A DNA stretch of 64,000 nt, taken from contig OY744464.1 in the NCBI GenBank assembly GCA_963556145.1, positions 1,302,001 to 1,366,000 of the forward strand, written 5' to 3'. The notes beneath the pieces are model-generated. The model was not told the origin of the DNA. It ran no database searches and saw only the letters and a program-made list of their open reading frames with translations. Within the stretch, counting starts at the first letter, position 1. Each line of letters opens with the position of its first letter. Positions 33,595-44,657 of this stretch are shown in pieces. A program made the translations under genes and the position numbers. The DNA is from Hygrocybe punicea. Its lineage: Eukaryota > Basidiomycota > Agaricomycetes > Agaricales > Hygrophoraceae.

Positions 33595-33888
33595 ACTCTA
33601 TCATATCGTAGTCTTACATTTTTTCTTGTGTCTGGTCTCAATTTTAGTAAAGAGATCAAATTTTAGTGACAAAGTCGAGCTCATCGCCTGACACGATGAG
33701 CTCAGGTACGGTTGCCAATGACAACCACAATGACTACAAACAGAGACCAAAACTACGCTCTATATTACACCCACTCTACCTGAGAAATATAGGAGGAGGC
33801 CCTACCGCACCCTAAACCCCTCGACTTAGAGAGGGACACAGACCCTTGTCCACCTCTAATAGGAGGCGTTAGTTGGGCTTCACAGGTG

Positions 33889-33902
33889 TGACGACTTTGA
33901 GC
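33889..33902 (-). pseudogene. Metallophosphoesterase copy B, last remnant
   Basis: TGACGACTTTGAGC continues the phosphoesterase homology (complement of 4740-4753) beyond the KDZ unit before the next element starts at 33903. It is short, but it falls exactly where the interrupted gene should resume. Confidence 0.6.
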
Positions 33903-34199
33903 TAGTGTTGCCACGGTCTGGTTAAAGACCGCGGACCGTTCGGACCAGACCGAAATTTAACCAAACCATTGGTAACGGTCCGGTCATGGTCCCAGACCGT
34001 GGACCGACTGGTTCAAAGTTCCAAATTAGGCAATTTGTGGGCATAGGGCTCCCACAAGTCCCACGACCCGCAGTTTGCTCCCCACATCACCATCACCGTC
34101 TCCTCAACAACGTCTCCGACTTTCTCAACGCTCCTGTCACACGCTTGCCGTCTTTGTCCTTCAAGCTTCAAGCATCATAGTCCTAAGCCGTCTCCCTTC

Positions 34200-34825
34200 C
34201 TCCCTGTCATGCTACCTTGAACCCTCTTGAGGCTCCCATCTTCATACTGTGAGTGTGGTCTGCCAGTTCCGTCCTTCTAGTTTAAAGAACCTGACTTCCT
34301 CTCTCTCCAGTGCAGGCTCCCTGAGCTTCCATTTTGGTCCCAACTTCCAAGCCGTCACCCTCCATTTAGCGCTGTCCCCCCACCTTCTCAAGGCTCGCCG
34401 CCACTGTCGTCTTACCCCCTTGAGAGCCCTCTTCACCTCCTGTGAACGCCATCACTCTCCCTTGAGTATCTCCCTCCTGTAAGTGCCGTTTTCTTCCTCG
34501 GAAACTTTTTTTCCCCATTAACCTGCCCTCTCCCTCCAGTGCAGGCTCTTCCTCATCACCCTCCATTTAACACCATTCCCTGACTTGCTCGAGGCTCCAC
34601 CACTGTCGTCTCAACCCCCTTTGAGAGCTCACCATCTCTCCCTTGAGCGGTTCCCTCCTGTGAGTGCCATTTCCCCCCTCCAGACCATTTCTTACCCTCA
34701 ACCTGTGGTTACCTGTCCAGTGCCAGTCTCCCCGAGCACTTCCATCCTGGTCCCAAGCTGTCACCCTCCGTTTAGCGCCATCCCCCCACCTTCTCGAGGC
34801 TCCATCCCCCCTTTAGAGCCCTCTC
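34200..34825. repeat. About 190-bp degenerate tandem repeats, first block
   Basis: Pyrimidine-rich units each contain GTCACCCTCCRTTTAGCGCC, CTTCTCGAGGCTCC, TGTCGTCTTACCCCC, CTCCCTTGAGCGGTTCC and CTGTGAGTGCCATTTCCC. The last unit is split by the nested hAT element and continues at 38203. They lie in the leader of the decayed hAT element. No gene was seen. Confidence 0.7.
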
Positions 34826-37800
34826 TAGTGTATTGCACGGGTAACCCCCAGGTATTTTTAGCCATACCCGTACCCGTACCCGGTCAGTACCCGTACCCAA
34901 CACCACGGGTACAGATTTTTCACGGGTTCATAATTCTATACCCTTGGGTTACCTGGGACCCGTACCCGCCATGGGTTACCCGCGGATTCACAACTTGTAC
35001 TACATAGTAATGTCTACAGTGGTGGAAATCCTGTCCCACCCTTCTGGAAGCTCCTCCTCCTCACTGTCCTCCTCTTGCTCTGCAGTGACCGCTTGAATAT
35101 CTTTGTCCTTGACCAGACCCAACAAACTCCAGTCACCAAGACACATCAGTGCACGTGTGGTCTGTGCGGACAGCCGATTGCGAAGGTGGGACAAGAGTAT
35201 TCTACCCTGACTGAACACACGCTCGACGTCAGTTGATGTCGCTGTTCAGACAAGTATTCGTTAGTGATGATACAATGGTTTTGTTCACAGTTACCTGGGA
35301 TTGTAAGATAGTCGAGCGCCATGCGAGAGAGACGAGGGAAGGTTGTCCTGTGCTTGTACCACCACATGAGCACGTCCTTGACCTGTTCAAGATCAGTACT
35401 GAGATAGCGTGCTGATTCATTGTGAAGTTCTTCGCATCTCGGGGCACTAAGCGCTGGTAAATTGTCAAAAATATTTGTCGTCTTAAATTATCAATAGTCA
35501 GTGATAGTGAGAAACTCAAAGAGTCCAAAAACATTTACCTTTTTGTTTCTGGAAGAAAGTGGGACCTCTGACATGGGGGTATTGTTGTGGGTTTCTGCAT
35601 ATGAACGTTCAAACTCGGCACGGACAATCGCTTCAGCGGTGGTGATCCAATCCCTCTCCCAGCCGACCTTTTCAAAGTACTTCAACTTGTGGCGGGGGTG
35701 TAGGACTGGAAGGTGTTTAGCGTAGATGCAGAGGCAAACTGAACACATACCCATAGCAATCCGGTAAACTTCGGAGTGGTCAGTCTTGTCATAGTATGAG
35801 TTGTGTGTTTTTTTGGCAAAGCTGATGGCGGCATGGATGGCAGGTTCGAGGTTGACATCCTGGGATTGTGTTGCGAGTGTCTCATCGATGTGATCCATAG
35901 CTGGGATCACAGTGGCAAGGTTCGGTGTCGAGCGCGAAAAGAATAGTGTAGCGTCTTTGAAAATCTAATCGGGTCCGATTAGTTGAACATTCTGACTCAT
36001 TCCGGGAACAACACACTTTCAGCGTCTCACACAATTGCTCTGCGATCTTCCACTCTTCATTGCTAAGCTCATACTGGCGCAACTCAGCTGCCTTGTTCCC
36101 TGCAATGTCATCAATTGCTGAGCGGTACTCAAGGGCAAACAGCAATAGATCGTATGTCGAATTCCACCTGGTTCTCACGTCACGAGGCATTTTGGCTGCC
36201 TTCAATTCCAGTTTTTCCAGGGTTCTAAACCATAGTGGTAGAAGTTTTGTCGTTGAATGGATCAACGTGAATGATATTTTGCGAAGCTATCACAACCAGG
36301 TAAGGAATCATGTCATATGATAAACTGGGGACTGACTTTCACCAGCAGCATCCAGGTCGGTCTTATACTCTCGTCGAGCTGCTCGCGGTCTATAACAGAC
36401 AGCTTGGCCCGCTCACCCATCCAATCTTCGACTTCGTCATCGGGATCATCATCATCATTGACCTCCAGTTCCTGCAACGTCATGGCCTCTTCCAAGTCGA
36501 TCCCCTCGGCAAGCTCTTGGAGTTCTCGCTCCACCTCATCCAGGACGACTTCAGAATCACTGCTTGGAACATCAAATTGATGCACGAGCCTCACGGCAAC
36601 AATTGCCAGGATGTGGTTGAAGCACCGTGTCTGATTCGATGGCCCCGGGTATTTCTCAAGGAGCTTGGGGAGCTCGGTGATCATCTTGTCATTTGGCGAC
36701 GCATTATCGCATGTTATGCTCAGAATCTATATGAAACTAGTAAGCATCATCATTTGTGACAATATCAACTGCTAACTTTATCAGAAATACCAAATTCAGT
36801 CAATATTGCCGCAAAGGCAGCCGCCAGATTCACACCCGAGTGGGATGTTGCGACCTCAACCATGTCCAACAACATCCGCATTGGCACGCCTTTAACCTCA
36901 AAGTGTACTGTCACAGCGACGAAGGCCTTGTGGTTCGGCAAAGTCCAGGCGTCCGTCGCAAAATTCAGATCACCTTCATGCTCCTGCAGCATTTTTGCAA
37001 GTCGTTTGCGGACATTGACAAAGACCTTGGCGTCTCGGGATACAGTTGTTGGCGAAGGTATGTAATACTCCAGTCGTCCAGTTTTCATCAACGACTGAAA
37101 CCCACGGTCCTTCACGATATTGAAGGGCCTTCTACTTTCAGCAACCCACCGGACAATCTCGGCCCTGTGAACACATCAAGGCGATCAGCCCTGCATCATG
37201 GCACCTACGTCTCTCGAGACCCACCTGGCTTCCGTCTTCGTGTGCTGTCTATGGGAGTATGTGACCTTCCCTTTGCCGTTCCTCTCAAATGCAGCTGTTA
37301 TGGAACTGGGATTCAAGATCCCCTTGACGGTGGTTGCGCGTACTTCATTTGCAGTGGCAGCATTATCAGCGGACACGACAACATCATTGCCCCAACACTT
37401 TTTAGCATGCTTCTGCATGTTACTTGTGGACTTGGCATCTCCCTTGTCCAGAAACCTTCGGACACCCCTCGATTTATGCTTACACATGGCAGCGAGACAG
37501 TGGAAAGTGTGCGAGTGGTGGCCCTCATTATATCCAACAGTAGGGGTGGGCTTGAAGAACGCATAAATGGGTGCAGTCCAATCTTTGGTGAGTCGTTCTA
37601 GATATTTATCTCATTTAACTGATGCACCATTGCAGTTCAAGTTGGCTTACTGATCTCGCTCTCTTCATCCTCTTCGTCTTCCGACTTGTCACTTAATTCC
37701 ATTGGAGCATCCTTGGAGCCACTTTCCACCTCTTCCATAATGACATCCCTGTCAGCTGTGAGTATTTCACCCCTGGACGTAGGCTCCTCATCTTCAGAAT

Positions 37801-38194
37801 CCTCAACTATAGTTCTCCTTGACGTTCTGGAGATAGCACCTGTCATTGCACATTTATCAGGTTTTTTTTGGGATTTCGGTGCTGTTTTCTTTTGTTTGAT
37901 GATTTTTTTGGACTGAGCGGGGGCCATGACGAGGGGATTGTGAGGGTGGTGGCTTCTATTTTTTTGTAATTAAATGAATGAACTCCATTGGATGTTTGTA
38001 TCAAATTAACGGAGTTGATTTGAATTTGGAATTGAAGTCTGGCCACTATAATTGAAGTCCGGCCACTATTAGTGACGGGTACAAGTGACGGGTACGGGTA
38101 ATTGCATGGGTACAAATTGCTGTACCCGTACCTGCACCTGTGGCTGTACCCGCGGCAAAACCCGCAGCAAAACCCATACCCGTGCAATACACTA
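34826..38194 (-). mobile_element. hAT transposon, complete and probably autonomous
   Basis: The ends are TAGTGTATTGCACGGGTA and its exact complement, flanked by the 8-bp target duplication GCCCTCTC (34818-34825 and 38195-38202). Subterminal TACCCG/CGGGTA hexamers are clustered at both ends (34860-34985 and 38085-38185). The 3.37-kb interior holds one minus-strand BED-hAT transposase gene with no lesion that I could find. It interrupts a tandem-repeat unit of the older hAT element. Confidence 0.9.
35000..37927 (-). CDS. hAT transposase with BED zinc finger
   Basis: The multi-exon gene is read leftwards from MAPAQSKKIIKQKK at 37927. The N-terminus is basic then acidic. A BED-type finger follows (IYAFFKPTPT, CLAAMCKHKS, STSNMQKHAKKCWG). 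The catalytic domain shows DAWTLPNHKAFVAVTVHF, ITCDNASPNDKMI, TRCFNHILAIVAVRL and DVRTRWNSTYDLLLFALEYR. The C-terminal hATC dimerisation region is ESARYLSTDLEQVKDVLMWW, HRTTFPRLSRMALDYLTIP-A-TSTDVERVFSQGR and LSHLRNRLSA, with a 3' acidic tail ending STTVDITM. Introns are about 50 bp; the one before TSTDVERVF (donor GTAACT, acceptor GAACAG) splices in phase. No stop or frameshift was found, which contrasts with the surrounding ruin, so this may be an active copy. Confidence 0.85.
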
Positions 38195-38202
38195 GCCCTC
38201 TC

Positions 38203-38740
38203 TGCCTCCTCCCTTGAGTGGCTCAGTGCCATTTCCCTTTCTCAGAAACTGTTTCTCCCTGTCAACCTACCTTCTCCCTCCAGTGCAGGCTCCCCCTCAG
38301 TCCCAGGCTGTCACCCTCCGTTTAGCGCCGTCCTCTGACTTACTCAAGGCTCCGCCACCATTGTCTTACCCCCCTTTGAGAGCTCACCGTCTCTCCATTG
38401 AGCGGTTCCCTCCTGTGAGCGCCATTTCCCCCCTCCAAACCATTTCTTACCAACCTGCCGTCTCTGTCCAGTGCCAGTCTCCCTGAGCACTCCCTTCCGG
38501 TTTCAAGCCGTCACCCTCGCTTTAGTGCCATCCCCCACCTTCTCGAGGCTCCACCACCGCCTCCGTTGTCTTACCCCCCTTGTGTCCCCTCTCTGCCTCC
38601 CGTGTGTGCGTGCCGCTGCTCTCCCTCCTGTGAGTGCCATTTCCCTCCCTCAGAAACTGTTTCTCACTGTTGATCTGCCCTCCCTTCAGTGCTGGTCTCC
38701 CTGAGTACTCCCCCCCACCAAATACCCATTTGAACCATCA
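38203..38740. repeat. About 190-bp degenerate tandem repeats, second block
   Basis: Continuation of the units at 34200-34825 after the nested element: GTCACCCTCCGTTTAGCGCC at about 38309 and a variant near 38508, each followed by GAGGCTCC, TCTTACCCCC and GTGAGYGCCATTTCCC. They end just before the decayed transposase gene. Confidence 0.7.
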
Positions 38741-38800
38741 ATTGAAGTAAGTTCCCTGATTTCTGTTTCATCACCCAAGCTCATGCTTCCTTGTTAGCAT

Positions 38801-41800
38801 GCCACCACGACGTAAGAATGAAGACACCACAAAGTTTGCAACTGGTGCTGTTCAATCAAGTTTTCAAATTGAAGGTATGTACCTCATCAAACTGTAATAC
38901 CAGTTGACATATCAGCTGTTAGGCTTTGTGCATGAACTGGATGAGGTTGCTCCCAGGAAGTCACGGAGAGGTAAAGGAAAGGCGAAGGCTGTCGAAGTGG
39001 ACCCTGAGTTTCCTGTACAATATGATGTTAATGCTGCAACTCCCACCCGGCAACCAATGTCACCTGTGGTCCTCACGTCCCAATGCCAAAGGGCTGTATC
39101 CCATAAAGCCAAAGATCCATTGAATGTAGCCACAGCTGTTGGACTCTTATACAGCCCTACTCCCCCTCGACCCCGCCGTGTTTGAGTGAGGAAAAAAACA
39201 CCACTCCAGGGCCGACAAATTCCAGAAAGCCCTGTACCTGTATGACGAGTTGCCTTTAATATACCAAGCTCATCGAGTGATGCAGCCGATGATGTGTTCT
39301 CGGTCAATCAACTGTCAACTTCGGTGATGTTGGCCCCTCCTCTCTTCCATCCAATGAATCAGCCATCTACTTCATTGACGCCGGCTCCTCCTATCCTTCA
39401 TGCATCTAATCAAAAATCTACTTCCACTATGCCAACTCCTCTTCCTCTCTTTGATCTAGAGAATGCCACACCCCCACTAGCATCAATTGGCTCAAGCTCC
39501 GAGTCTGAGTCGAGCAACTCCAAGTCTGACAGTGGAGAATCACAAAATGCAGGTCCACCTCCCCACTCACAACATCGCATGCCTCCTGGAGGTCATGCAG
39601 GGAACAAGAATCGCTATGCTGCATCAGATGTGTGGACCTTTTATGAGAAGCAAGGCAGCCAGAGGTATTGCCAATTCTACCAGTTTGTATTTCAACTGAT
39701 GTATTTTGATGATGTGAAACTTAATTGCCTGGTAGACATATTGCAATGATGAAGCCTGCTCACAAGATCACCAAGTTCGGTGCCAGCAGTGCTACGAGCA
39801 TGCTTCGTCGACACCTTGCTGAGGAACACCTTGATCTGTGGGTCTCAGGATGTGACAATCTCAACATCAAGATCTAAGCAAAGACTGTCCAGAAAGCTGT
39901 GGATGAATATCGAAAGGCTCGTGGTCAACCAACAGCTTCCTGTGCCCCTGATTGACAACCATACTTGAATGCAGGGTTCGTTGATGCAATTGTTGAATTT
40001 ATTGTGGGTGATGATCAGGTATGGGATGATATATATTGTGATGCACATTGACAAGAGGTTTATTTAGTCAATAAATATAATTGAATCCTCCTGACTCCGG
40101 GCAATTTTTCTAATGCTTCGTCAGGACTCAGGAGCTAAAAGACTCAGATATTCTGGGTAGAACGACAATTCATACTCGTATTGAAGAGTCGGTTGAGGAA
40201 CATCTTGATCAGCTATCTGTGGTCATGCAGGTTACTCAATTATTTTTCATTGTGTTGTATGCTTGCTTATTGATGAACAGAAATCTGTGGGGAAGATATC
40301 TTTCACCACTGATATGTGGAGTGATCCAAATTGAACACCCTTCATGGCTGTTACAGCACATTGGATTCAAGCATGCACTGAAGAAACCAACAATGGTCCC
40401 CAACATATTCTCAAATTGTGTGCTGATCTGGTGGGGTTTCACCATGTGCCAGGAAGACATGATGGCAAGCATCTTGCACATGTGTTCCTTCGTGTCACTG
40501 ACTGTCTCAAGATTACTGAGAAGGTGTGTGCTGTTGATTTTAATTATTCCTATTATGAATATCTTCCAGATTGGATGGGTAACACTTGAAACAATGATAC
40601 ATTAATGGTAACTCTGGAGCATGAACTCCGCCATCGCAAGATTTCATTTGACTGAACAAAACGAAGAGTTAGGTATGTAACATTCTAGGATTGTAACTAG
40701 TACTTATTGTGTTGGATTCTAGATGCTTTCCGCATATTGTCAATCTCATGTGCCAAGCAGTTTTATCAGCCATTACTAATCTGGATTATGCAAAAGAAGA
40801 TGCTGATGATTACATTCCTTCAACTGGAGACATGATGGATAACCTGGAATGAGATCCTATTGCAACAGTGCAATCTCTGATTCGTGCTGTATGTGCTGAC
40901 TTATCTTGGAAGTCTTAACTTAATTTCTGCTCTTGAACACAGATCAGGTCATCAAAAATTCGCCGGCAACATTTTTCATCTGTGTTTGAACGACTAGAGA
41001 GGCCAGAACTCCAACTTTTGCATGATATGGAGGTTCAATGGTCATCAACATTACTGATGATTGAAAGAGCAATTGATTTACAAGAAGTACTTATAGTATT
41101 CAAGTGTCTGATTTGATTGTTGACAAATATTTAGGTTCTTGATATCTTTCTTGAAAATTGAGAGTTTTCTAGTCTCCAAAAATTTCAACTTACTGAGCAG
41201 GACTGGGAAGGTCTTCAAGCATTTCAAATCATTCTCCAGGTTGGTGTCTCCAACAATACACTACTCAAATGCAGTTTGTTAGGTTCCACATGCTTTCCAA
41301 CAAATTATTTCCCATGAAAAGATGCCAACCTTATGTCACGCCATACTAGCATTTGAAGCGATTATTGATGTTTGGAAAGCACATCAAGATGACTATCCAG
41401 AGACAGCTGAAATTGTTCAAGCTGGCCTTGACAAACTTGAGTCTTATAGTCAATGAACTGACTTGGTTCCAGCTTATACCCTGGCAATGAGTTTGTCATT
41501 TTTTTGTTCTTTTTGTATTAGGCATTGATTATTTGTTTTTTCCAGTTCTTGATACTTCCATCAAATTGTCTTGGTTTGAAGAGCATATGCCTGAGTGAGT
41601 TGAGTGGGCCAGAGATATATTTATTGAGGCTGTAGGTTCCTATGATATTTATTTCACTCATTCTCATTTATTTTTCCTGGCTTCGCCCATATCATGCTGC
41701 TGCCATTTCCACTGCTGCTGCAAGAACTGATGCACCTGCAGCAGTGAACACAGCACCTCATTGTCCCACAGCAAGAGATATTCTGAGACTCAACCATCAT

Positions 41801-42267
41801 CCACATCACCTAACACCACAGCAATCTGCTGAAATTGAAGGTAATGGATATCTTCATGATGATCGACCAGCAACAGGGAGTTTGCTATATTGGCAGGCAT
41901 GTGGCATTTTTTTTCATAATTGCTAGCTATTTGACAACAATGTATCAAGGAAAATCAACTGCATTTTCCAGGTGTTTTTGGCCTTGCAATGGATATTCTG
42001 CCAATACAAGCATCAGCAGTGCCTTGTGAGCATGTATTTTCTTCAAGCAAAGAAACTGTGACAGCTCGGTGAAGTCGTATTTCACCTGAACTTATGGAAG
42101 GCTTGCAGCTGTTGAAGTATTCTATTCGACAAGGTAGAGGTCTTAATTTCACTGATGGTATGGATTAGGGACAGGAGCTTCAGGAACTGGAGATGTATGG
42201 GGAGATGCAGAAGCAAGTTCCAGATGATGTTACTTCCTTTATTTCTAGTTTGGTCGATAAATTGTAA
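38801..42267 (+). pseudogene. Decayed hAT transposase
   Basis: Readable blocks in order: MPPRRKNEDTTKFATG; a Ser/Pro-rich leader; a BED-like finger (NRYAASDVWTFYEKQGSQRYC, then HIAMMKPAHKITKFG and MLRRHLAEEH); KISFTTDMWSDPN; RCFPHIVNLMCQAV; SSVFERLERPELQLLHDMEV; and LPIQASAVPCEHVFSSSKET with ISPELMEGLQLLKYSIRQ, the hATC dimerisation end. More than ten in-frame stops interrupt it, most of them TGA (for example 39184, 39243 and 40861 regions), as expected from CGA; a few TAA/TAG fit CAA/CAG. There are few frameshifts. The pattern is C-to-T decay of a once ordinary hAT gene. Confidence 0.75.
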
Positions 42268-42613
42268 AAGTGTACATTGTATCACCTGAGAAGCCCACCT
42301 AAGCCCTCTCCTTAGAGGTTACATACCATCTTGCTAACCTCTCTAACTTGAGGGTATTTATCTTAGCTAGTGCCTCCTACAATAACTCTGCAATAACTAG
42401 TAGCAACTTAGCACCTATTCACTAACCCGAAGGCCCGGACATTGATGTCCCGTACTACAACCCGCTCACTGTTGTCCCAATTAGGACATACAGCGCTTTC
42501 TCCGAATGTAGATGTTTGGTCACTGTTGGCTGCCCATATTTGGACATACCAAGCCAACCATACCCTCACGTGCGCTCAACATCCCACTCACGTGCGCTCG
42601 CCATCCACCCTCT

Positions 42614-42718
42614 GAGCTCATCATCCCGCCCTCCGAGCTCATCATCCCGCCTCCCGAGCTCATCATCCCGCCTCCCGAGCTCATCATCCCGCCTCCCGAG
42701 CTCATCATCCCACCAAGC
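42614..42718. repeat. 21-bp subterminal array in second KDZ element
   Basis: Five copies of GAGCTCATCATCCCGCCTCC-like units, 21 bp apart. Two inverted copies lie near the other end (49382-49420). The core GAGCTCATC is the word found inverted in the ends of the first KDZ element, so it is a likely transposase-binding site. Confidence 0.8.
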
Positions 42719-43040
42719 TCAACATTTCATGACTTCTCAGTATATCTAGGGGGCAGACTTGTAGTTCATCTTCATGTACCTTATCACTAGATGGATTGTG
42801 AAACCACACATGAATTGACATCACGATTACATGTTGGTTCAAGAAACTGGTATATATGGGGAGGGAGGGAACAGAGAGGGGGGGTTGGAGATTTTCAGAC
42901 ACGAAACTGGCAGGGCATGGGGGTGAGTGATCTGGGTTATGGTTTGGGCAGCAGGGCTATCGACATTCACTGGGGGAGGCATCAGCTAGCTGTGCAATAA
43001 CCAGAAGGGCTGGGATATACCTGAGCTCGTAGGGACTTAC

Positions 43041-44579
43041 TCAATCATCCCCACTCTCATCCTCGGTATCCGAGACGATTGCCTTGCTCTTCGCAGGGGC
43101 CCGCTTTACCTTCCTTTGACCAACAGCCTTTGAGGCTTTCCTCCCGTGGCCACTCAACTTCTTGCTCGGTACCGACTTCTTTTTCTTCTTCTGCAAGCGA
43201 TCTTCTTCTACATCGCTGCCATTGTCGCTGCCGGGGTCGGGTGTATCACTATCGTGGGTGGGCTTGCATGGTCGTTTCTTCCCTTTGTCGCTCCGTTCCT
43301 TGCGCTTCTTCCCGATGACCTCACCTTGAGTTCGCCGGTCCTCGAGCTCAGCGACATGCTGCGCTACCTCACGCTTCAACAGCCGGACCCACTTGCATGA
43401 CCCCGACTTGAGCGCATCTCGGAGTTTTCGAATGTCGCTCATCGCGCCAATTTCGGAGGGACTGACAAGTTGTGAAAAGGTCCAGCCAACTAGTTTGACT
43501 TTGTGGCACTCGACAATGGAGGTCTCGTAGTTTGCGTAGTTCATAACCATATCCTTAGCCTTGGTAGCAAATCCTGTCAGGGTATCAGTCAGACATTGTA
43601 AAAACGGCCAGTGGATCAACTTACTGAGGCCCGACAGAATCATTTTTGTGCACTCAGCACAAACCAATGCTAACGTGTCACGGGCTTCACCATCTGTTAC
43701 ATTATTAGGCCATCTGCAGTAGCGAAAAAAAAGTCACCGACTCTTAGCACGAGAGCATGCCCACTGCTCAAACGATCGTGTGATGTCCCAGGGATCCATG
43801 TTGTAGGTCTCCCGGAGGAAATCCATCGAGCACCCAGATTCCAGCCACTCCGGCTCCATCGTGTCGTTGACATGTCCGCGAGTAATAAATGCGATAGCAT
43901 GTGTGCCGGTGCGTTCAGCAAGGTTGTCAAGCTGTCCGGGGGTTCAACTTCATTGTGCAATGTTGAACATGACATGACTGACCTCATAGCTGATCCGATC
44001 CACTGTGGCCCGAACATCCTTCGCTGCAGAGACATTAGAAGGGCGGGCACCAAATGCTTTCGTGGTGCGATACTCTTCAAGACCAGCAATTAGTTCGTCT
44101 TTCTTTTCCGGCGTCATGTCTTGAAGGTTAGGGTCCTCTTTGGCAAGCCGTTGGAGTTCTGCAAGACGGAGTCGCTTGCCAGCAGGCAGGTCTAAAATTC
44201 CGCATCATAAGCAAACATTGTCAGAAGTGAAACGAAATCATGTACTTTCATTCAATTCCGCCGATTTAAAATGCGCCAGAGCATTGTGCAAAGACGGAGC
44301 TCGTTTTTTGGTAAATGATGTGCTGGCTTTGACAATCCGCTGGATGTACTTGACTTTCCGACTGTGCGTACGTGCAATTTCTTCAATTTTGATGTTGAGT
44401 TCATCAACTAGGGCGTCAATATCGGCCTGGAGCTTCGCGTTTTTGATCTTCGTCCGCTCACACGCAAGTTTCCGCGTGGCTGTTGTAGCAGATGATTTTG
44501 TGCGCTGCCCAGGATTGATGATGTCCTTGGTGGGGTTCCGCTCAGCCCAGGTGCTGGAGCCCTCTTGAGGGGGAGACAT
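43041..44579 (-). CDS. KDZ-linked basic accessory protein (second element)
   Basis: Read leftwards from MSPPQEGSSTWAERNPTKD. Shared blocks with the first element are the helical N-region (LQADIDALVDELNIKIEEIA), KRLRLAELQRLAKED, GARPSNVSAAKDVRATVDRI, LDNLAERTGTHAIAFITRGH, ITRSFEQWACSRA, CTKMILSGL, MVMNYANYETSIVE, KLVGWTFSQLVSPSEIG, RKLRDALKSGSCKW and GEVIGKKRKERSDKGKKR. It lacks the Asn-Gly-Gly-Asp repeat leader of the first. The C-terminus is Lys-rich with acidic patches, suggesting nuclear location and nucleic-acid contact. The family is not recognised. Its preservation in two divergent elements argues that it is needed for transposition. Confidence 0.7.
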
Positions 44580-44657
44580 GAATGGAACGCAGGGAAAAGT
44601 TTTACGGTCAACAAGACCACGTGCTCACTGGCAGTATTTCCTCATCTTCCGTTCACT

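Larger units (their letters stand above)
19319..33888. mobile_element. KDZ transposon as a 14.6-kb inverted dimer around a gap
   Basis: The unit begins CACCTGTGAAGCCC at 19319 and ends with its exact complement at 33888. These are KDZ-type ends, closely similar to CACCTGAGAAGCCC of the second element at 42283. Position p on the left pairs with 53207-p on the right across two arms of 7133 bp, and every encoded peptide is identical. Each arm carries the whole gene set (transposase, hybrid-binding-like protein, basic accessory protein). The flanks are the two parts of phosphoesterase copy B, so the unit sits in one insertion site, but no target duplication is visible. The inner end of each arm lacks the outer roughly 200 bp seen at the outer ends. 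Confidence 0.8.
26756..33888 (+). repeat. Right arm of the KDZ palindrome
   Basis: 7133-bp partner of 19319-26451. Unlike the left arm it continues inward (26681-26755) into a KDZ end-like sequence, CGATGAGCTCGACTTT then TCACTAAA, which resembles the subterminal part at 19521-19545 (CGATGAGCTCGACTTTGTCACTAAA). Confidence 0.9.
33903..42282 (+). mobile_element. Decayed hAT element, right end lost
   Basis: The left end TAGTGTTGCCACGG is a hAT terminus, with subterminal GGACCGT/ACGGTCC words (33925-34020). A repeat-rich leader follows, then a nested hAT element (34826-38194), and then a ruined hAT transposase gene (38801-42267). No complementary right terminus occurs before the second KDZ element starts at 42283, nor after that element, so the right end was probably removed when the KDZ element arrived or by later deletion. 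Confidence 0.6.

Noticed and set aside
19319..33888. Starship-like or other giant cargo element
   Set aside because: No tyrosine-recombinase captain and no cargo. The size is explained by two copies of one KDZ element.
34860..34985. TACCCG hexamer runs resembling a telomeric array
   Set aside because: They occur in both ends of the hAT element in inverted orientation and are interrupted, so they are subterminal transposon repeats.
38801..42267. TET/JBP dioxygenase sometimes linked to KDZ elements
   Set aside because: I looked for an HxD...H dioxygenase core in and near both KDZ elements and saw none. The region 38.8-42.3 kb is a hAT transposase.
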